This document shows positions 13,440 through 25,781 of a DNA stretch of 64,000 bases, piece after piece (position 1 is the stretch's first letter; the number at the start of each line of letters is the position of its first letter). The notes beneath the pieces were generated by a model, which saw nothing but the letters and a program-made list of their open reading frames with translations, did no database searches and was not told where the DNA came from. Location of the stretch: contig JAKZAN010000004.1 of the NCBI GenBank assembly GCA_023053545.1, positions 10,416,001 to 10,480,000 of the forward strand, written 5' to 3'. Source of the stretch: Lepidurus packardi. Its lineage: Eukaryota > Arthropoda > Branchiopoda > Notostraca > Triopsidae. The position numbers and the translations under genes were made by a program.

Positions 13440-13479
13440 CTGCTCCTCCCCAGTTGAATGACGTAGAGGCGAAACGTCG
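13440..13479 (+). promoter_or_regulatory. CRE-like TGACGT pair next to the Shab start codon
   Basis: Two TGACGT motifs (TGACGTAG near 13458 and TGACGTCG near 13481) flank the start codon. TGACGTCA is the CREB/ATF site. Whether these are regulatory or simply 5' UTR and coding sequence cannot be told from the sequence. Confidence 0.2.
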
Positions 13480-16400
13480 ATGACGTCGAAACGCGGCGAG
13501 ATGGCAGCGGAAATGGGGGGCTTGCAGGAAGAGTCAGCTAATGGCGGCGGCAATGTGAACGGAATCGATAGCAGCGGCGAAGTTCACCCGCCGCATCCGA
13601 CGACAGCGTGGGCCGGCTCTGTGTCCGAGACGCAGAAAGCGGGTCAGAATTCGAATTTGAATCGCGCGGGCAACGGGGGTATCGCGTCTGCCCTGCCGGC
13701 GCGGGTGCCCACCGCCGGGCCGGGAATGCCCTCTGGCAACGGTATGACCGTGGTGGCCGTGCCTGCGGCTGGAGTGCGTTGGGAAAATGAAAGTGGGGGC
13801 GTGTTCTCCGAAACAGATTCGGAGGACGAACGCGATGAGGTCTCGGCGGCTGGTCCCTTGCCCAGTATGACGTCACCGGGTGGCACCCAATTCGGGGGCA
13901 GTGCCGGCGGCTGTGGTAGTGGACCTATGCACCGAGCTCACTCGCGTTCCATCAGTTCCTTACCGCCGGAACCCTTCATGATCATGCGGAGCAAAGCCTT
14001 GAACCGCCGGGTGTGTATCAATGTAGGCGGCGTCAAACACGAAGTGCTGTGGCGAACTTTGGAGCGGCTGCCCCACACGCGCCTGGGTCGGTTACGCGAG
14101 TGCAATACGCACGAAGCCATCATGGAATTGTGCGACGATTACTCGCTCGTTGACAACGAATATTTTTTTGACAGACACCCCCGCTCTTTCAGCAGCATCC
14201 TCAACTTTTACCGCACGGGCAAACTCCACCTGGTAGAAGAGATGTGCGTGATCGCCTTCAGTGACGATTTAGAGTACTGGGGCGTCGATGAACTGTACTT
14301 GGAGTCATGTTGCCAGCACAAGTACCACCAAAGGAAAGAGCACGTGCACGAAGAAATGCGGAAAGAAGCCGAGTCACTCAAGCAACGAGAGGAGGAGGAA
14401 TTCGGGGATGGGAAATGCACCCAGTACCAGAAATTCTTGTGGGATTTACTCGAAAAGCCTACTACTTCCGTGGCGGCCCGGGTGAGTCGTACCCCTTTCC
14501 GTTTATTTTTATTTTATTAGCTTTTTTTTTAACACAGCACATTTGTGGAACTTAGAAGTAGGTCCCTAACCTCGCAGTCAAAGTAGCGTACACGCTGAAG
14601 TTGACTTGGAAGTAGACTTTAGAGGCTCCTGCTAACTTGTAGGCGGAAATGAATTAGCTAAGCCCCTGCTTTACTTAGCAACGCTATCCTAAGGGCAGAT
14701 TTAGAATCTTCCGCTTGGATTGGACGCTTCTTTTTTGCCTTCCATTCATTTTGCTATATCGCGGGCCGGAAACTATATATCCTTCTTTTAAGAAACTTTT
14801 TGCTGAATTTGGGTATACAAGCATGGCGCGCGAGATCTGCAATGCGTAATACTATTGCTAAAAAGAAAAGAGAAGTACAAAAATAACATTCGCGGGAATG
14901 GGAAAAGTTTAGCCATCTGGGGGAATGGGGCAGTACTTCCGCTCTATTTCATTTTCTGTCCTGACTCTTATCAGCTGGCTGCGGCTATGGCTATTCACCC
15001 CTTCCCCCTCTCTCTCTTCGTAATATCCATCCCAGATTGGGTAAAGCTATAAAATCTTGACCGGAACACCCATATTTGAAGGTCTGTGGACTTTCAGTTC
15101 TTTTAGAGTGTTAGTTTTTTTATAGGTTATTTTTGGGGGGAGGAAAGAGAGCTAATAGTAGCATTGTAAAATAGCCTTTCTGTCGCACTTCACGAGTCCT
15201 TTTCGTACAGCTTCAGATTTTGAAGATTGTGTCGATGGAAAGCACCGTGTATCGTTGCGCTAGCCACCTCAGCCACGCCCCATGTGCTTTAAGAGAACGA
15301 AATTTGTTTGTTTCAGTGGGTAAGATTAAAGATTTGTTGGGCTTTGTGTAAATATTTCATTGTTGGGGCTGTTTCTTCCCGTGACTATCTCTTCTCGCCT
15401 TCAACTACCTTTTTCTCTGTCGCAGAGGTTAACTGACAACAAACATACAAAACGCTCACGATGCCTCGCGTGAAATCGAATCAAATGAGGTATTTCTCAT
15501 GGTTCTCCATCCACTGTTTACCGAGAGAACAGTCTTAATCGTTTTTAAATCGAATCGCTACGATGAACCAATATTTATCTCGATACTTACAACTTACAAA
15601 GTCTGTAAGACGTGTATTTGTAGTTCGAACGTTTTCTTTTTGAAAATCTAGTTGAAATCGATATAAACCTCGGTACGGTGAACCGATATTTAGCGCTATT
15701 TATTTCGATACTTACGCATCGGAAGGCGCATGTGGTAGTTTGATCGCTTCATTTGACAGTTGCGCTGAAGAAAGGAGAGCAAAAATGAAAGTTGAGGTAA
15801 TCTCAAAGTTTAAAGGAGTGAAATTTGCTGTCAGTTGACCTTTGAAACTTTCTGGCTTGGTTCCGGTGACCAAGTTTCTGCGTGTTCTACGTGATATAGT
15901 TAATTGTTGCCTGTGTAAGGGCTCTGTTAATTAATTTTTCTTTCGGGAGGTGGGTTAGATAAATGACAGCCTTTTCTCATGCTGTGTTTGACTTGTTCGT
16001 GTGGCAGACTTAAAAGTTTTCACAAACATTCTAGGTTGTTCATCCATGGAGAAACTTATTGGTGCCGTCTCTCGCTGGTGCAACAATCCCATGTGTTACC
16101 CTCTCTCACTCCTTCTCTCTCTTTTCTTTCTATTTGGCGTACTCTCATTTTCACTCGCTGGAAAACATTTGACACTGTCTTTCACACTATGTTACAACTT
16201 GAGCCAGCCAAAAGAAAGGAATACTAATCTGATTCTTCAGAATGGGCAGAGCTTAACGACCCACGTTACTAGTGCTTTACACCACGCTGGGGGGAAAGAC
16301 AACAAAACACACAAAAACGCAATACCATGATGCGAAAACAAGACCATTTCTGCGTTACAGACCTCGCTACTTAAAAAAAAAACTCCTAGCGGCAGTTTGG

Positions 16401-19400
16401 CGCAACATTTCCGCCAGGATTGGACCCGTTCCTCAGCTACTTGTCTTCTGGAATGAACTGCAAGCATTACTCTGCTGCTCGCCGCCAGAAATTTGACTAT
16501 GCACTCCTTTGCTACATAAAATGAAAAGCTAGTTATAAAATTTCTTGTGAGAAAAGCAAAAGATCTGGGGGAGCTCTCGGTAGTACTGCAGTCATTCCAG
16601 AGAGTGGTTGTGCTGACTGGGGTCAATGCTGGGGGAGTGCTGACGCGAATCGTGTCGCCGAGTCTGAGCGAGATCTGTCGCGGACTTGGGCTGCTTTTGC
16701 AGACAGCTCTATAAAACAATGTCGGAATGTCTCCACGACCTCTTAAAACTAGATAGAAGCAAACATAGTAGTGGGTGAAGGAACTATTAGTAGTGGTTGC
16801 AGAAATTAACCCATTCTTCCTTTTAAACTATCTCTTATCAAATTTCTGTCCATCTTCGTATGTGTACGACAAATCTGTTCTCGTGTGCTGGGTCCAAGTT
16901 TTTGCCAATCTTTCACTTTTGTCTTGGTTGTGAAGAGAAAAACTTGGAACTCTGACCAAACACAAAACCTTTTCCACCCCTTCTTTTAATGTTCGTATGG
17001 GCTTCTTTCCATGTCGAATTGCTGTGGAAAATATTTCTTATCAGAAAATGGCTTGGGAGGGCTAGACTGTATTTTTAACATTTTTATTTATTTTTTAAAA
17101 AAATGCCTTGTCGAGTCCTTGACATGCATGGCTTGTGCTTTTGGACCTGGCTTCCCGAGAGACGTTCTCTGTATGTGCAATGGCTCCATTTTTTTCCTCG
17201 CTGGGTTTCTTATTTGTCTCTCTGGCAGACTTTTGGAGAGATTAACACCTTCTCGATCGATCTGAGTGGCCACCATTTTCTTTCTGCTGCGTTTCTGCTT
17301 TTTTAAAAATATACCCCGCCTTCGTGTAGCCATTTGGAGAGCCATATAACTTAGTAGACAAGTCTCTGGTATAGCCTTTACCCCTTTTTGTGCATGTTTG
17401 AACGAGATTCCATTAGTGCCTAGTACCTTTTCTGGGCAGAGTTTCTTTTACGGGGGTTTGAAGTGACAAAAAACCTATTCCGCACGTAACAGACTTCCCA
17501 GTATAAAAAGCAATGCCTTTTTTGGTGGATTTTTTTTTTTTTTTTTTTTTTTTTTTCAATGTAATGTTCAGTCAGGGTTCGTAACTCCTTGGTTAAACTC
17601 CGTTGGTACGAGGGTTACCTATCTTTTTTAATCCAAAGAAATCTTAGGGTTAAATTGTTCAGTTAAAAATCTAATAAAAAGTTAAAAAAGTTTAACATTT
17701 TTTAACAAGAGTGGTCAGGGTGTACGAAGTTAAACACGAGTTGCGAATCCCTTAGTTCAATCCCAGCTCTCAGGAAGTGCTGACGTCGGTTTTGGGGTCG
17801 TTTCAAATCTTTTACGTTTGAATAGTCGATCAAATCATGGAACGAATTTAGTTTCTCGTATAGCTTAAAACATTTTTTGAAAAGGAGTCTAAGAATGAAA
17901 CGAAATATTCCATACAAATTCAGATTCATTTTATGATTATTATTCATTATTCATTATTTTATTATTCATTCATATAAAATAATAAGGTTCATCTTAGTGA
18001 GCAAATTTGATTTATTTGAGAGATTTGTTTAATTTTATAGTTAATTTAATTTGGAATTTATTTTGATTTTTTTTACCATTTTTAATTACTGAACTAGACA
18101 CTTTTTTCCTCAAATTAGAGACTGTTATACTTCCAGGGAAAATTAAAGTATTTTTTTCTTTTTCAACATTAAGAAAAAAACTTTGTGGGGTAATTAGACG
18201 GATACGAGAAGCTTTTGTGTGGTTTGCCCTTTTGATTACGCTGATTTGATGCACTTTTTTTGGTCGCAAGTAAATTAGCTGTTTGTCGTTTAGCCAAGGC
18301 TTTTGGGGTAATGAAATGGCTGCAGAACATTGTAGTTTAGGTTGTTTTTAACGAGCACTATGAAGGTCTTCGAACAACAAAAAAAATCTGCAACTTTAGT
18401 CCGTCGACAACTTTTGAGAACAACCTCGTTGACGCAAAAAATTCTTTGGGTGTGGTTCCCGCTGTTCGGGGTGTGGGCCTCGTCCTTTGACTTTTGTCGT
18501 CTCAACAGGTGGTCGCAGTCATCTCCATTTTGTTCATCGTCTTGTCCACGATCGCCTTGACGCTCAATACCATGCCCGGTCTTCAGGAGAAGGACGAGGA
18601 TGGCGCCATTACCGACAATCACTACTTGGGGATGGTGGAAGCCGTGTGTATTACCTGGTTCACGCTCGAGTACCTGTTGCGGTTCCTGGCGTCGCCCAAC
18701 AAGTGGCAGTTCTTCAGCGGACCTATGAACGTGATCGATTTGCTGGCCATCTTGCCTTACTTCGTCTCCTTGTTCCTCATCGAGTCCAATAAACACACGG
18801 ACCAATTCCAGGACGTCCGCCGGGTCGTGCAAATCTTCCGTATTATGCGAATCCTCCGCATCTTGAAATTGGCGCGGCATTCGACGGGCTTACAAAGCTT
18901 GGGGTTCACCCTGCGCAATTCGTACAAGGAACTGGGTTTGCTCATGCTGTTCTTAGCGATGGGCGTGCTCATCTTCTCTAGCTTATGTTATTTTGCCGAG
19001 AAGGACGAGCATGATACCAAGTACACCAGCATTCCAGAAACCTTCTGGTGGGCCGGTATTACAATGACGACCGTGGGTTACGGCGACATCTACCCGGTCA
19101 CTCCACTAGGCAAGGTTATCGGAAGTGTGTGCTGCATTTGCGGCGTGTTGGTCATTGCTCTGCCCATTCCTATTGTAGTCAACAATTTCACCGAGTTTTA
19201 CAAGAATCAGATGAGGAGGGAAAAGGCCCTCAAGCGAAAAGAAGCGCTTGAGCGCGCCAAAAGAGAGGGTAGCATAGTGTCCTTCCATCACGTCAACCTA
19301 CGCGATGCCTTTGCCAAAAGTATGGACATCATTGACGTCATCGTCGATACAGGTATTTGAGTAGCGAGATTAGCAGGCACCCACAATTTTGCTACATTCT

Positions 19401-22400
19401 TCGAAAGTCCATAAAGACAATCTTTACACACACACACAACTTAACTCCTCCTACACTCATTTAAACTCCTCCCCCTTTCCTATAGGACTACCTCTAGGTA
19501 AACAAAAGGCTTTTTGAGCTTTGAGGGGAGCAAATCTACTTTAGCGAATACTCTTGAAGGTGATTTTGTCATAATCAGCCATAGTTTTCATTACTTTTTC
19601 CTTCTTAATATGGTAGTGGAAGTGATAAGTGTTGGAAACTAACCCTTGTCGCTCTTTTGCTGTTTTGCCTGAGCTTTTTTCAACTCATCGAATTTTGCTC
19701 GGTATCGATAGCTATTTTTGTCAAAATCGATACCGTTTTTTTACTCCACCCCAAGGAAGCAGCTAAGGAAACTTTGTGTCGTCACGATGACGTCATATTT
19801 TTTTTAAAAGGTGGCTTCGGCGTTGTTAATGACCACTGATGCAGTTTTGTTGGTTTACGGTTCGGTATAGGACACAATTTATCCCAAGTGGATGCTAATA
19901 GCGTGGGCGGCGAGAGTGGACGCAACGTGGGCTTTACCGGAACGGGCTGTTACAAGAACCATGATCACAGCATGAAATCCGCGCGTGGAAGACGACGACA
20001 ATCAACTTCCGTCGCCGCCAGCTTCGTGGGTGCGTCATTGTTGGCCTCAGCAGCCCATTTACAGCCCACACGAGCCAATTCCCCCCAGCTGGTGGATTTC
20101 CAAGATTCACCCTTGGTGGGCAAACGACGAGATCAGATGGCCTACAGCGCACTTTCCGCCGTGCGATCACCCCTGGAGCGTGCAGGTCCTTCCAATGAGT
20201 TCAGTAGCATGAATGATAATGCTCAAGAAACGCTTACCGTGGCTACTGGATCCTCCACGTTCTGCACGCCCGTAAGTTGCCCCACCTTTTTGTATTCCTA
20301 TCCAAACTTTGTTTTTCGTTCACTTTAAAGCTATATCTTACAAGTTAAACTTGACACCCAAATCGATGATTCTCGATGAAATTTTCATCTCCTAAGATGA
20401 GGAACTTTCTACTACAAATTCTCAACTGGATTTATCCAGGTACATAACCTAGAATGCCCGAACTTGTTCTTATTTAGAAAAGAAGAACAAGTTCAAATAT
20501 ACTTTTGAAATCGATAGTTCATATTATACGTAAGGATTTGATATAGTAATCGAAGAGTATAGATCGATTTACATGAACACATGAACAGCTTCTCGAAGCA
20601 AGGAAGTTGCTTAGAATAACAGGATGCCCTTTTTTAGATAAAAAAGAACTTTTTGGTGTCAAGTTGAGTAGTGTTGGAACGAGTAGCTTTATCTGAATAA
20701 GGGTTCATAACAGCCTAGACTCAAGTCTAGCGCAGCATTGTTAGATTAGCGAGACAAGGTTCAGGCTGAGAAATGATATTCAGGATAGAGGCACTAAGCA
20801 CATTCAGGAGAACTTGACTGCAGAGCAGACGCGAGATGCTTTGTGTGTGAATATAGCGTATAATACTTCCAAATCTTTTGTACGTGGGACCGAACAAAAG
20901 CCCCTTTATCTTTTTTTATCCAAGAGGAAAATCAGAAATGGGAAAAAAGATATCTTCGCTTATAGAGTGGTACTCTTGCGTAACGTGCGTGACTTCTTGC
21001 TCTGCTTGAGATTCGTGTTATATCGCGCTCTGCCACAAAGCATGTTCGTATCCGTCCGTTTATTTTTTTTTTCAGTGAAGAAATAAAGGAAAGTGATTTT
21101 TCTCCAGGATTGTATAAGCTTATAAGGGGTAACTACAAAATATATGAAAAAAAAAAGGAAAAGTCGGACAGGGCATGTCGTATTCTGCTGCTCCGTCATG
21201 GTGGGTATGTGAAATCTTAATGTAAATATTCTCTCTCGATATTACTTCGCTGTCGTGTTTGCATCGCATGTCACGGGGGACGCTCCTCATACTTGCTTCG
21301 ACTCTCACCGCTCTTATCAAGTTTTTAGTCACACTTTTAACTCTTTTGCCAGCCGCAACTTGAGCGCTAAAAGGTTGGCGAAGACTGAAAAAAAAATTGC
21401 AGTAAATAATGCTAATAAGCTTGGGCGAATGTTATGCACTTGGGAGCCAAGAAGGTCACGTCCAGACTGCGGGCAAAAAATACTGCAAGAACCTTTTTGG
21501 CATCTATCATTTTGTCTCTCTGTGTTTGTATTCCCAATTAGGAACCTCCGCGTAAGTGGCTGCCACCGGAATTCATAGCATCGTCCGGAACGAGTCCTTT
21601 ATCTCCTTCTTCACGCACTGATTGCTTCATCACAGCCCAGGTAGCCAAGCTGGTGCAGCTCCTGATGCAACCACTTTAATCAAAACAAACAAACACAAAT
21701 TTGATCCTACGGCACTCAACTTTCCACTGGATTCAACTTTCACATGCCCAATTTTTAACCATATTTTTGCCTGGTTGCATGAGCCAGTACCGGCTGGTTA
21801 AACCCCCTTCGTCCACCTTTCTCCTGATTATCCCTGCCATTAAGTCATATGGTTGAAATATAAAACCCGCGCAAACTACCAAGTCCATCTTCTAGAACGA
21901 GATCCGTGATTGGTCGCTAAATCTTGTGCAAAACTTACCGACGAATACCAGACACAGGTTCGGTTTTTCACTTGCATGGCCTCTCTTTTGACTCCGTAGG
22001 AAAAGTAAATTAAAAAAACATAACGAACGCTTCTTTTTTTGAAAAGTTGTATCCAGCTACTGTTGATTTGTACAAAGTAGTTTGCAGAATTAGCAACCGG
22101 AGGCGAAGCATCTCGGAAAGTTTGGTAGACTTTGTGCAGTAAGTTTGTGGGGCCCGTAGGCACCATTTAGAGTCTCGAATGGAAACTTTGTTGAAACAAT
22201 GGATACTTGAAAGAGGAAATGGGATAGTTTAGTATCCTAAATGCGTAGTGAAGAGGGTGTTAGCTGCCTAGTTTGGACGTTTTCATTTGTTTATAGTTTC
22301 CGTTTCTTCCCCTTTTCCTTCAAGTTCTAATCTCCTTTCCTTATTTCCTAAGATTCCTGTTTACTTCCGCAAACCACTCTAACAACTTTTTCTCCTAATA

Positions 22401-25400
22401 AAAAGCATCTGCTGTCTTCCATCTTGCCCTGAAATGCACGGTGTGCTCAAGCCGGGGTTTGAATAACCATTGTAACAATGAAACATTTCACATAACGTTC
22501 ATTGTTGCCTTGACTAATAGTGGCAGCAGCGTCTTCACTGGTACATTCTCTCCATCATATGTGTGAAAGTGTGCCAACCATAGAACCCAGCCAGATCCAG
22601 GCACACTTTGCTACTTAAACAAGCTTTTTCCTTTGTGTCGTGTTTAGCAAATATCATCACACACAAAAAGCACCCCACTTGGGCTCCCCAATCATTGTTC
22701 GACGCATCTTTTTGAGCTGTGACTGCTGTCGTCTATTCTTCTTCTGTCTGCCTTTTTCAATGGCGTCTGTGATCCTTATTTCATACTTGTGTTTTATTTT
22801 CCCAGCTTTCACTTAGCGTATGCATGGATGGAAACCTTCAAAAGACGAAGTTTACGGAGTGTGAGCTTGCTAAGTTAAATTAGTCTAGCCTTTCAAAACA
22901 AAAACAAAACAAGTTTTTGAATCGAAAACCCGTTAGAAGTTTGTTTGGGGAACATTTTTGTAGGCCGCCATCTTGTGTTGATTCTTGCGAACGTTTCCTT
23001 CATCCTAATGGGTTGGGCAGCGAATCCATTAGCTTTTTGTGTGTGTCTTGTTTTCTATTTATGCTATTTATGATTAATTTTGAACTTGAATCAGCAGTTT
23101 GTCATAGAACCTAGTAATCGCTGAAAGTGAGGCTTGATGTCGTGCATTCCAGGGCGAGAAGGAAAACCGAGGCGAAGCTCAAACTCAGCGTCCGTCAACT
23201 GACCCATTACATCAACTTCAGCACTCCATCGTGAAATGCAAGGACGACAAGAAACAAGTGACGATTGCTGTCACGTCTCGACCTTCCACAGCCAAATCCT
23301 AAATGAGCAAAAAAGAAAAGAAGCTATCGAGCTTCCGTTTACGATCCTGGCTCCTTTTTGTCCAACGTCTTTTTACTCCTCCCTCTCCCTCCTTCCTTGT
23401 ACATTGAATTTTATTAAGTCTTCATCCAACCACTACATCCTTGTACAGTTTTCAACCCACTTATGGACGCCCCAAAGTGGCGGCTTTTTTGATTGATACA
23501 GACAGGTACGACCCAAGTCACGTGCTCTCATCAGTCAAAACATCTAACCCAATTTTTCATTAATAAGCAAAAATTTCTCTACTTATATGGAAGCAATTTC
23601 CCTTACCTACATCTCATATTTGCTTGGCGAATTTGTGCAATTTAAAAAATATCAAGTCTTACCTTTTTGGAACCATTCCACCTTATAGAACCTTTTATTA
23701 TCCATTTTCTGTGTTCATTATTTATTCGTTTGTTGTACATCTTCTTTTCGGGAAGACAAACTGTTCTTTGCATGGAAGTTTTTCTGTGTAGGGTCTTGAT
23801 TATAACTTAGATCTTGCAGTCATCATTGCACTGTAACTTTTTCCAAAAAATAATTGAAGAGATTTCCTTATCGCAGGATTTAAACGAGTTTCTCAACTCG
23901 CCAGACTCCAAGTATGAAGAAGCTTCCTATCCGAATGTCAGCATGGAAATGCGGCCCTTGGACCCCGAATTGGGCAGAAGTCATCAGGCCGGTAACGGAG
24001 GGCCGCCACCGCCAGTCAGTACACCGCCTTTGCCTCATTCGACGAACGCCTCTTCGCCACGCCCCACCGATCTCGTTAGCTTCGACAGCTCGGACACGTG
24101 GGCTTCCTGCAATCCCTTTCCGTCCACTTCCGATTTGGGCTCGCCTTCCAACGTGGATATCAACCGACTCAATGAAAGCTCGCTTTACATCAATCCCATG
24201 GAATTGGATACCAGCAGTCGTCCTTCTTCCAACGCAAGATCCCCGGTTCCTTCTTCTTCGGCTTCGAAGGCGGTCCCGACTGCTGCGTTTGCAACTGACG
24301 CGAAGGAACCCAGGGAAGATCCGCTAGCGACGCCTACTCGGCCCTCTAAAGTAAAAAAAAAAAAGAATTCTTCTCTTTTTATTTGTTTTTTCCAGGTTTT
24401 CTTGTCTCAGTAGGGATGTTTTGTCGAGTTCACAAGGTTTTCTTGAATACGAGCAGGGTTCATTAGTTATAAACTCGGCGCTTCTGTACTTCTTGGTACT
24501 AATGAAGTGATTTAAACAGGTTGGGAAGTTGAGACCTCGTTTCGAAGATTCGTACCAGGAATGTGAAGCAGACTCCTCGCCGCGCAAAGAAGCCAGCAAG
24601 CAAAGTTGGAAAGGCAAAGCGATACGAACTGGCAGAAGTCTGGTTTCGGCTACTCGGTTCCTAAATTATCATTTCTTGGGACTGCAATCTATGGGTATGA
24701 ACTTTTTACAAGCACTTGTTAGTATTTCTTTTGAAAAATTAAAACCTGGCATTGATATCAAGTTCCTGGGATACCAACGCCATGAGCGATATAGACAAGT
24801 TTGGAAAATAAATTGGGCTTGTGTTAACTAGCGCAAGTATTGGTGCCAACCCCAACAGCGTTAAGATAGAGATAAGCAAGTAAAGCAAGTAAAACTTTTG
24901 ACCGACAGCCAATCCTTAGTTTCTGCTCAGCGAAATTCCGCACGTTCCCAAGCTATTTTCGTGAAAGCCTGTCATCCAAAGGAATTTGAGTTGTCTTTTC
25001 CCATCTTTTTTTCTGCTTTTTGGAACGGATATTTATTGACAATCTGAAGCTATTTCGCCTCGAGAAGTGTTTTGCAAAAGCACTTGAGCATTGATGCGAA
25101 TTTATGGTTATAGATGGGCGCGGACGCGGCAGCCCAGATCGGAAGAAGTCGATATTGAAGAGGCCAGACGCGAGCGGCACGGGTTCCAGGCAGCCACCGG
25201 AGTCGGACCTGGAAACGGAGCGGCTGATCCCGGACATGGAGCTGAGTCCCGCTTTGGGGTGCAGTTCTGCGTCCATGCCCATGACTCCACCGCCTGCGGC
25301 GGTTGCGGCGGCGGTTGGTAATAAGGCGAATTTGCCTTTCCCCACCGTGAAATTACGGTTGACGCCCACCACGCCGAAGGGTACGCCCACCAAGACGCCT

Positions 25401-25781
25401 GAAGCGCCTCGCAAAAGCCGATTTCTTCCCAGTAAAGGCGTGAACCCCGCTAGCAAAGCCAAAGAGCCTGCTTCGCAAGTCAGTCTTCCTCCCAGCAGTG
25501 CAAAACGGATGGCAGAAAGTGAGTCTTTCGATGAGAGTCTGGAACTGGAGCAGGATCAGCCAGTACCCGTGCCACTGGCAGAAGTGCTGCCAGGAGTCGT
25601 GGTGGCGGCCTCGACGGGACGGTTGGCGGCTAAACCTCTCATTTCTAGTTTTGGCGACTTGCTCTTCGCGGATTCCTCCCCAACGGAAGAAATGCGCAGC
25701 ACGGCTGCCGCTGCAGCTGCAATGACGATGACGGCCGCGAGTTCGACAGCCAAGCAAGATTCCAATGGACCTGTTTTGTAG
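13480..25781 (+). CDS. Shab: Voltage-gated potassium channel Kv2/Shab
   Basis: Delayed-rectifier channel of the neuronal and muscle plasma membrane. Seven coding exons join in frame: 13480-14481, 18509-19352, 19871-20271, 21542-21640, 23877-24350, 24520-24694 and 25114-25781 (about 1220 aa). After a variable 177-residue N-terminus, the T1 tetramerisation domain starts with [20 protein letters not shown] and includes [20 protein letters not shown]. Exon 2 carries all six membrane segments: S1 [15 protein letters not shown], the S4 voltage sensor [20 protein letters not shown] (about residues 438-457), the selectivity filter TTVGYGD (about 521-527) and S6 with PIPIVV. The tail contains TGHNLSQ, as in insect Shab, then long Ser/Pro-rich segments. 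ATG 13480 is the first in frame; ATG 13501 is an alternative. Exons 3-5 have phase-0 junctions that allow skipping. The S1-S6 assignment is certain; the tail exons are inferred from frame and splice sites. Confidence 0.93.
15547..15755. repeat. Imperfect tandem duplication in Shab intron 1
   Basis: Two roughly 100-bp units share ordered blocks: TACGATGAACCAATATTTAT versus TACGGTGAACCGATATTTAG, then TCGATACTTAC in both, then GTAGTT and a CGAACG/GATCGC end. The units begin near 15547 and 15655. Non-coding. Confidence 0.5.
17528..17557. repeat. Poly-T tract of about 28 nt
   Basis: A simple homopolymer run within Shab intron 1. No poly(A) retroelement body was recognised beside it. Confidence 0.9.
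19700..19735. repeat. Perfect 10-bp inverted repeat in Shab intron 2
   Basis: CGGTATCGAT is followed 16 nt later by ATCGATACCG, which can fold into a stem-loop. It lies in the 518-nt intron 19353-19870. Function unknown. Confidence 0.7.
20272..21541 (+). other. Shab intron 3 with hairpin-forming repeats
   Basis: A phase-0 intron of 1270 nt. It holds a perfect 12-bp inverted repeat (GAACTTGTTCTT at 20460-20471 and AAGAACAAGTTC at 20483-20494), a palindromic CTAGACTCAAGTCTAG near 20715, and a facing pair AACTTGACACC/GGTGTCAAGTT near 20348 and 20655. Together these could mark a degraded inverted-repeat element. The acceptor before 21542 has a strong pyrimidine tract. Confidence 0.6.
21542..21640 (+). 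CDS. Shab: Shab 33-codon tail exon with optional read-through stop
   Basis: A phase-0 exon encoding [20 protein letters not shown] and 13 more residues, with an excellent acceptor (pyrimidine-rich, AATTAG). The donor CAG|GTAGCC is only moderate. If it is not used, the frame runs on for twelve more codons to TAA at 21677-21679, giving a truncated channel. If it is used, the exon joins in frame either to 23153 or to 23877. Confidence 0.7.
23153..23302 (+). CDS. Shab: Alternative terminal exon of Shab
   Basis: Fifty in-frame codons ending in TAA follow a clear acceptor (GTGCATTCCAG). Joined in phase 0 to the exon at 21542-21640, it adds [18 protein letters not shown] and a hydrophilic, lysine-rich end (residues ...STAKS), so the channel would be much shorter than the long form that uses 23877-25781. 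I see no strong internal donor, which fits a terminal exon. The role is inferred from splice signals and the open frame. Confidence 0.55.
   Translation, partial: GEKENRGEAQTQRPSTDPLHQLQHSIVKCKDDKKQVTIAVTSRPSTAKS

Larger units (their letters stand above)
6539..13479. other. 7-kb region without a convincing gene
   Basis: This lies between the divergent starts of the zinc-finger gene and Shab, so it probably contains both promoters and any Shab 5' untranslated exons. The 7300-7850 part has higher GC than its surroundings and overlapping ORFs on both strands that match nothing I recognise; it may be a promoter or a 5' UTR exon. It also holds a MITE-related fragment near 9600-9845, a run of G near 11282, and an LTR-like segment around 12670-13060. 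No ORF shows a recognisable domain. Confidence 0.5.
14482..18508 (+). other. Shab intron 1 (4 kb)
   Basis: A phase-0 intron between the T1 exon and the S1-S6 exon. The donor is CGG|GTGAGT and the acceptor CTCAACAG. It contains an imperfect duplication near 15547-15755 (see that entry), a T-run at about 17529-17556 and AT-rich DNA at 17900-18100. The longest ORF inside (16237-16719, minus strand) matches nothing I recognise. Confidence 0.7.

Noticed and set aside
16237..16719. 160-aa minus-strand ORF in Shab intron 1
   Set aside because: Long by chance is possible; there is no domain, and its composition looks non-coding.
18290..18880. 196-aa minus-strand ORF
   Set aside because: It overlaps the Shab S1-S4 exon antisense, so it is a shadow of real coding sequence.
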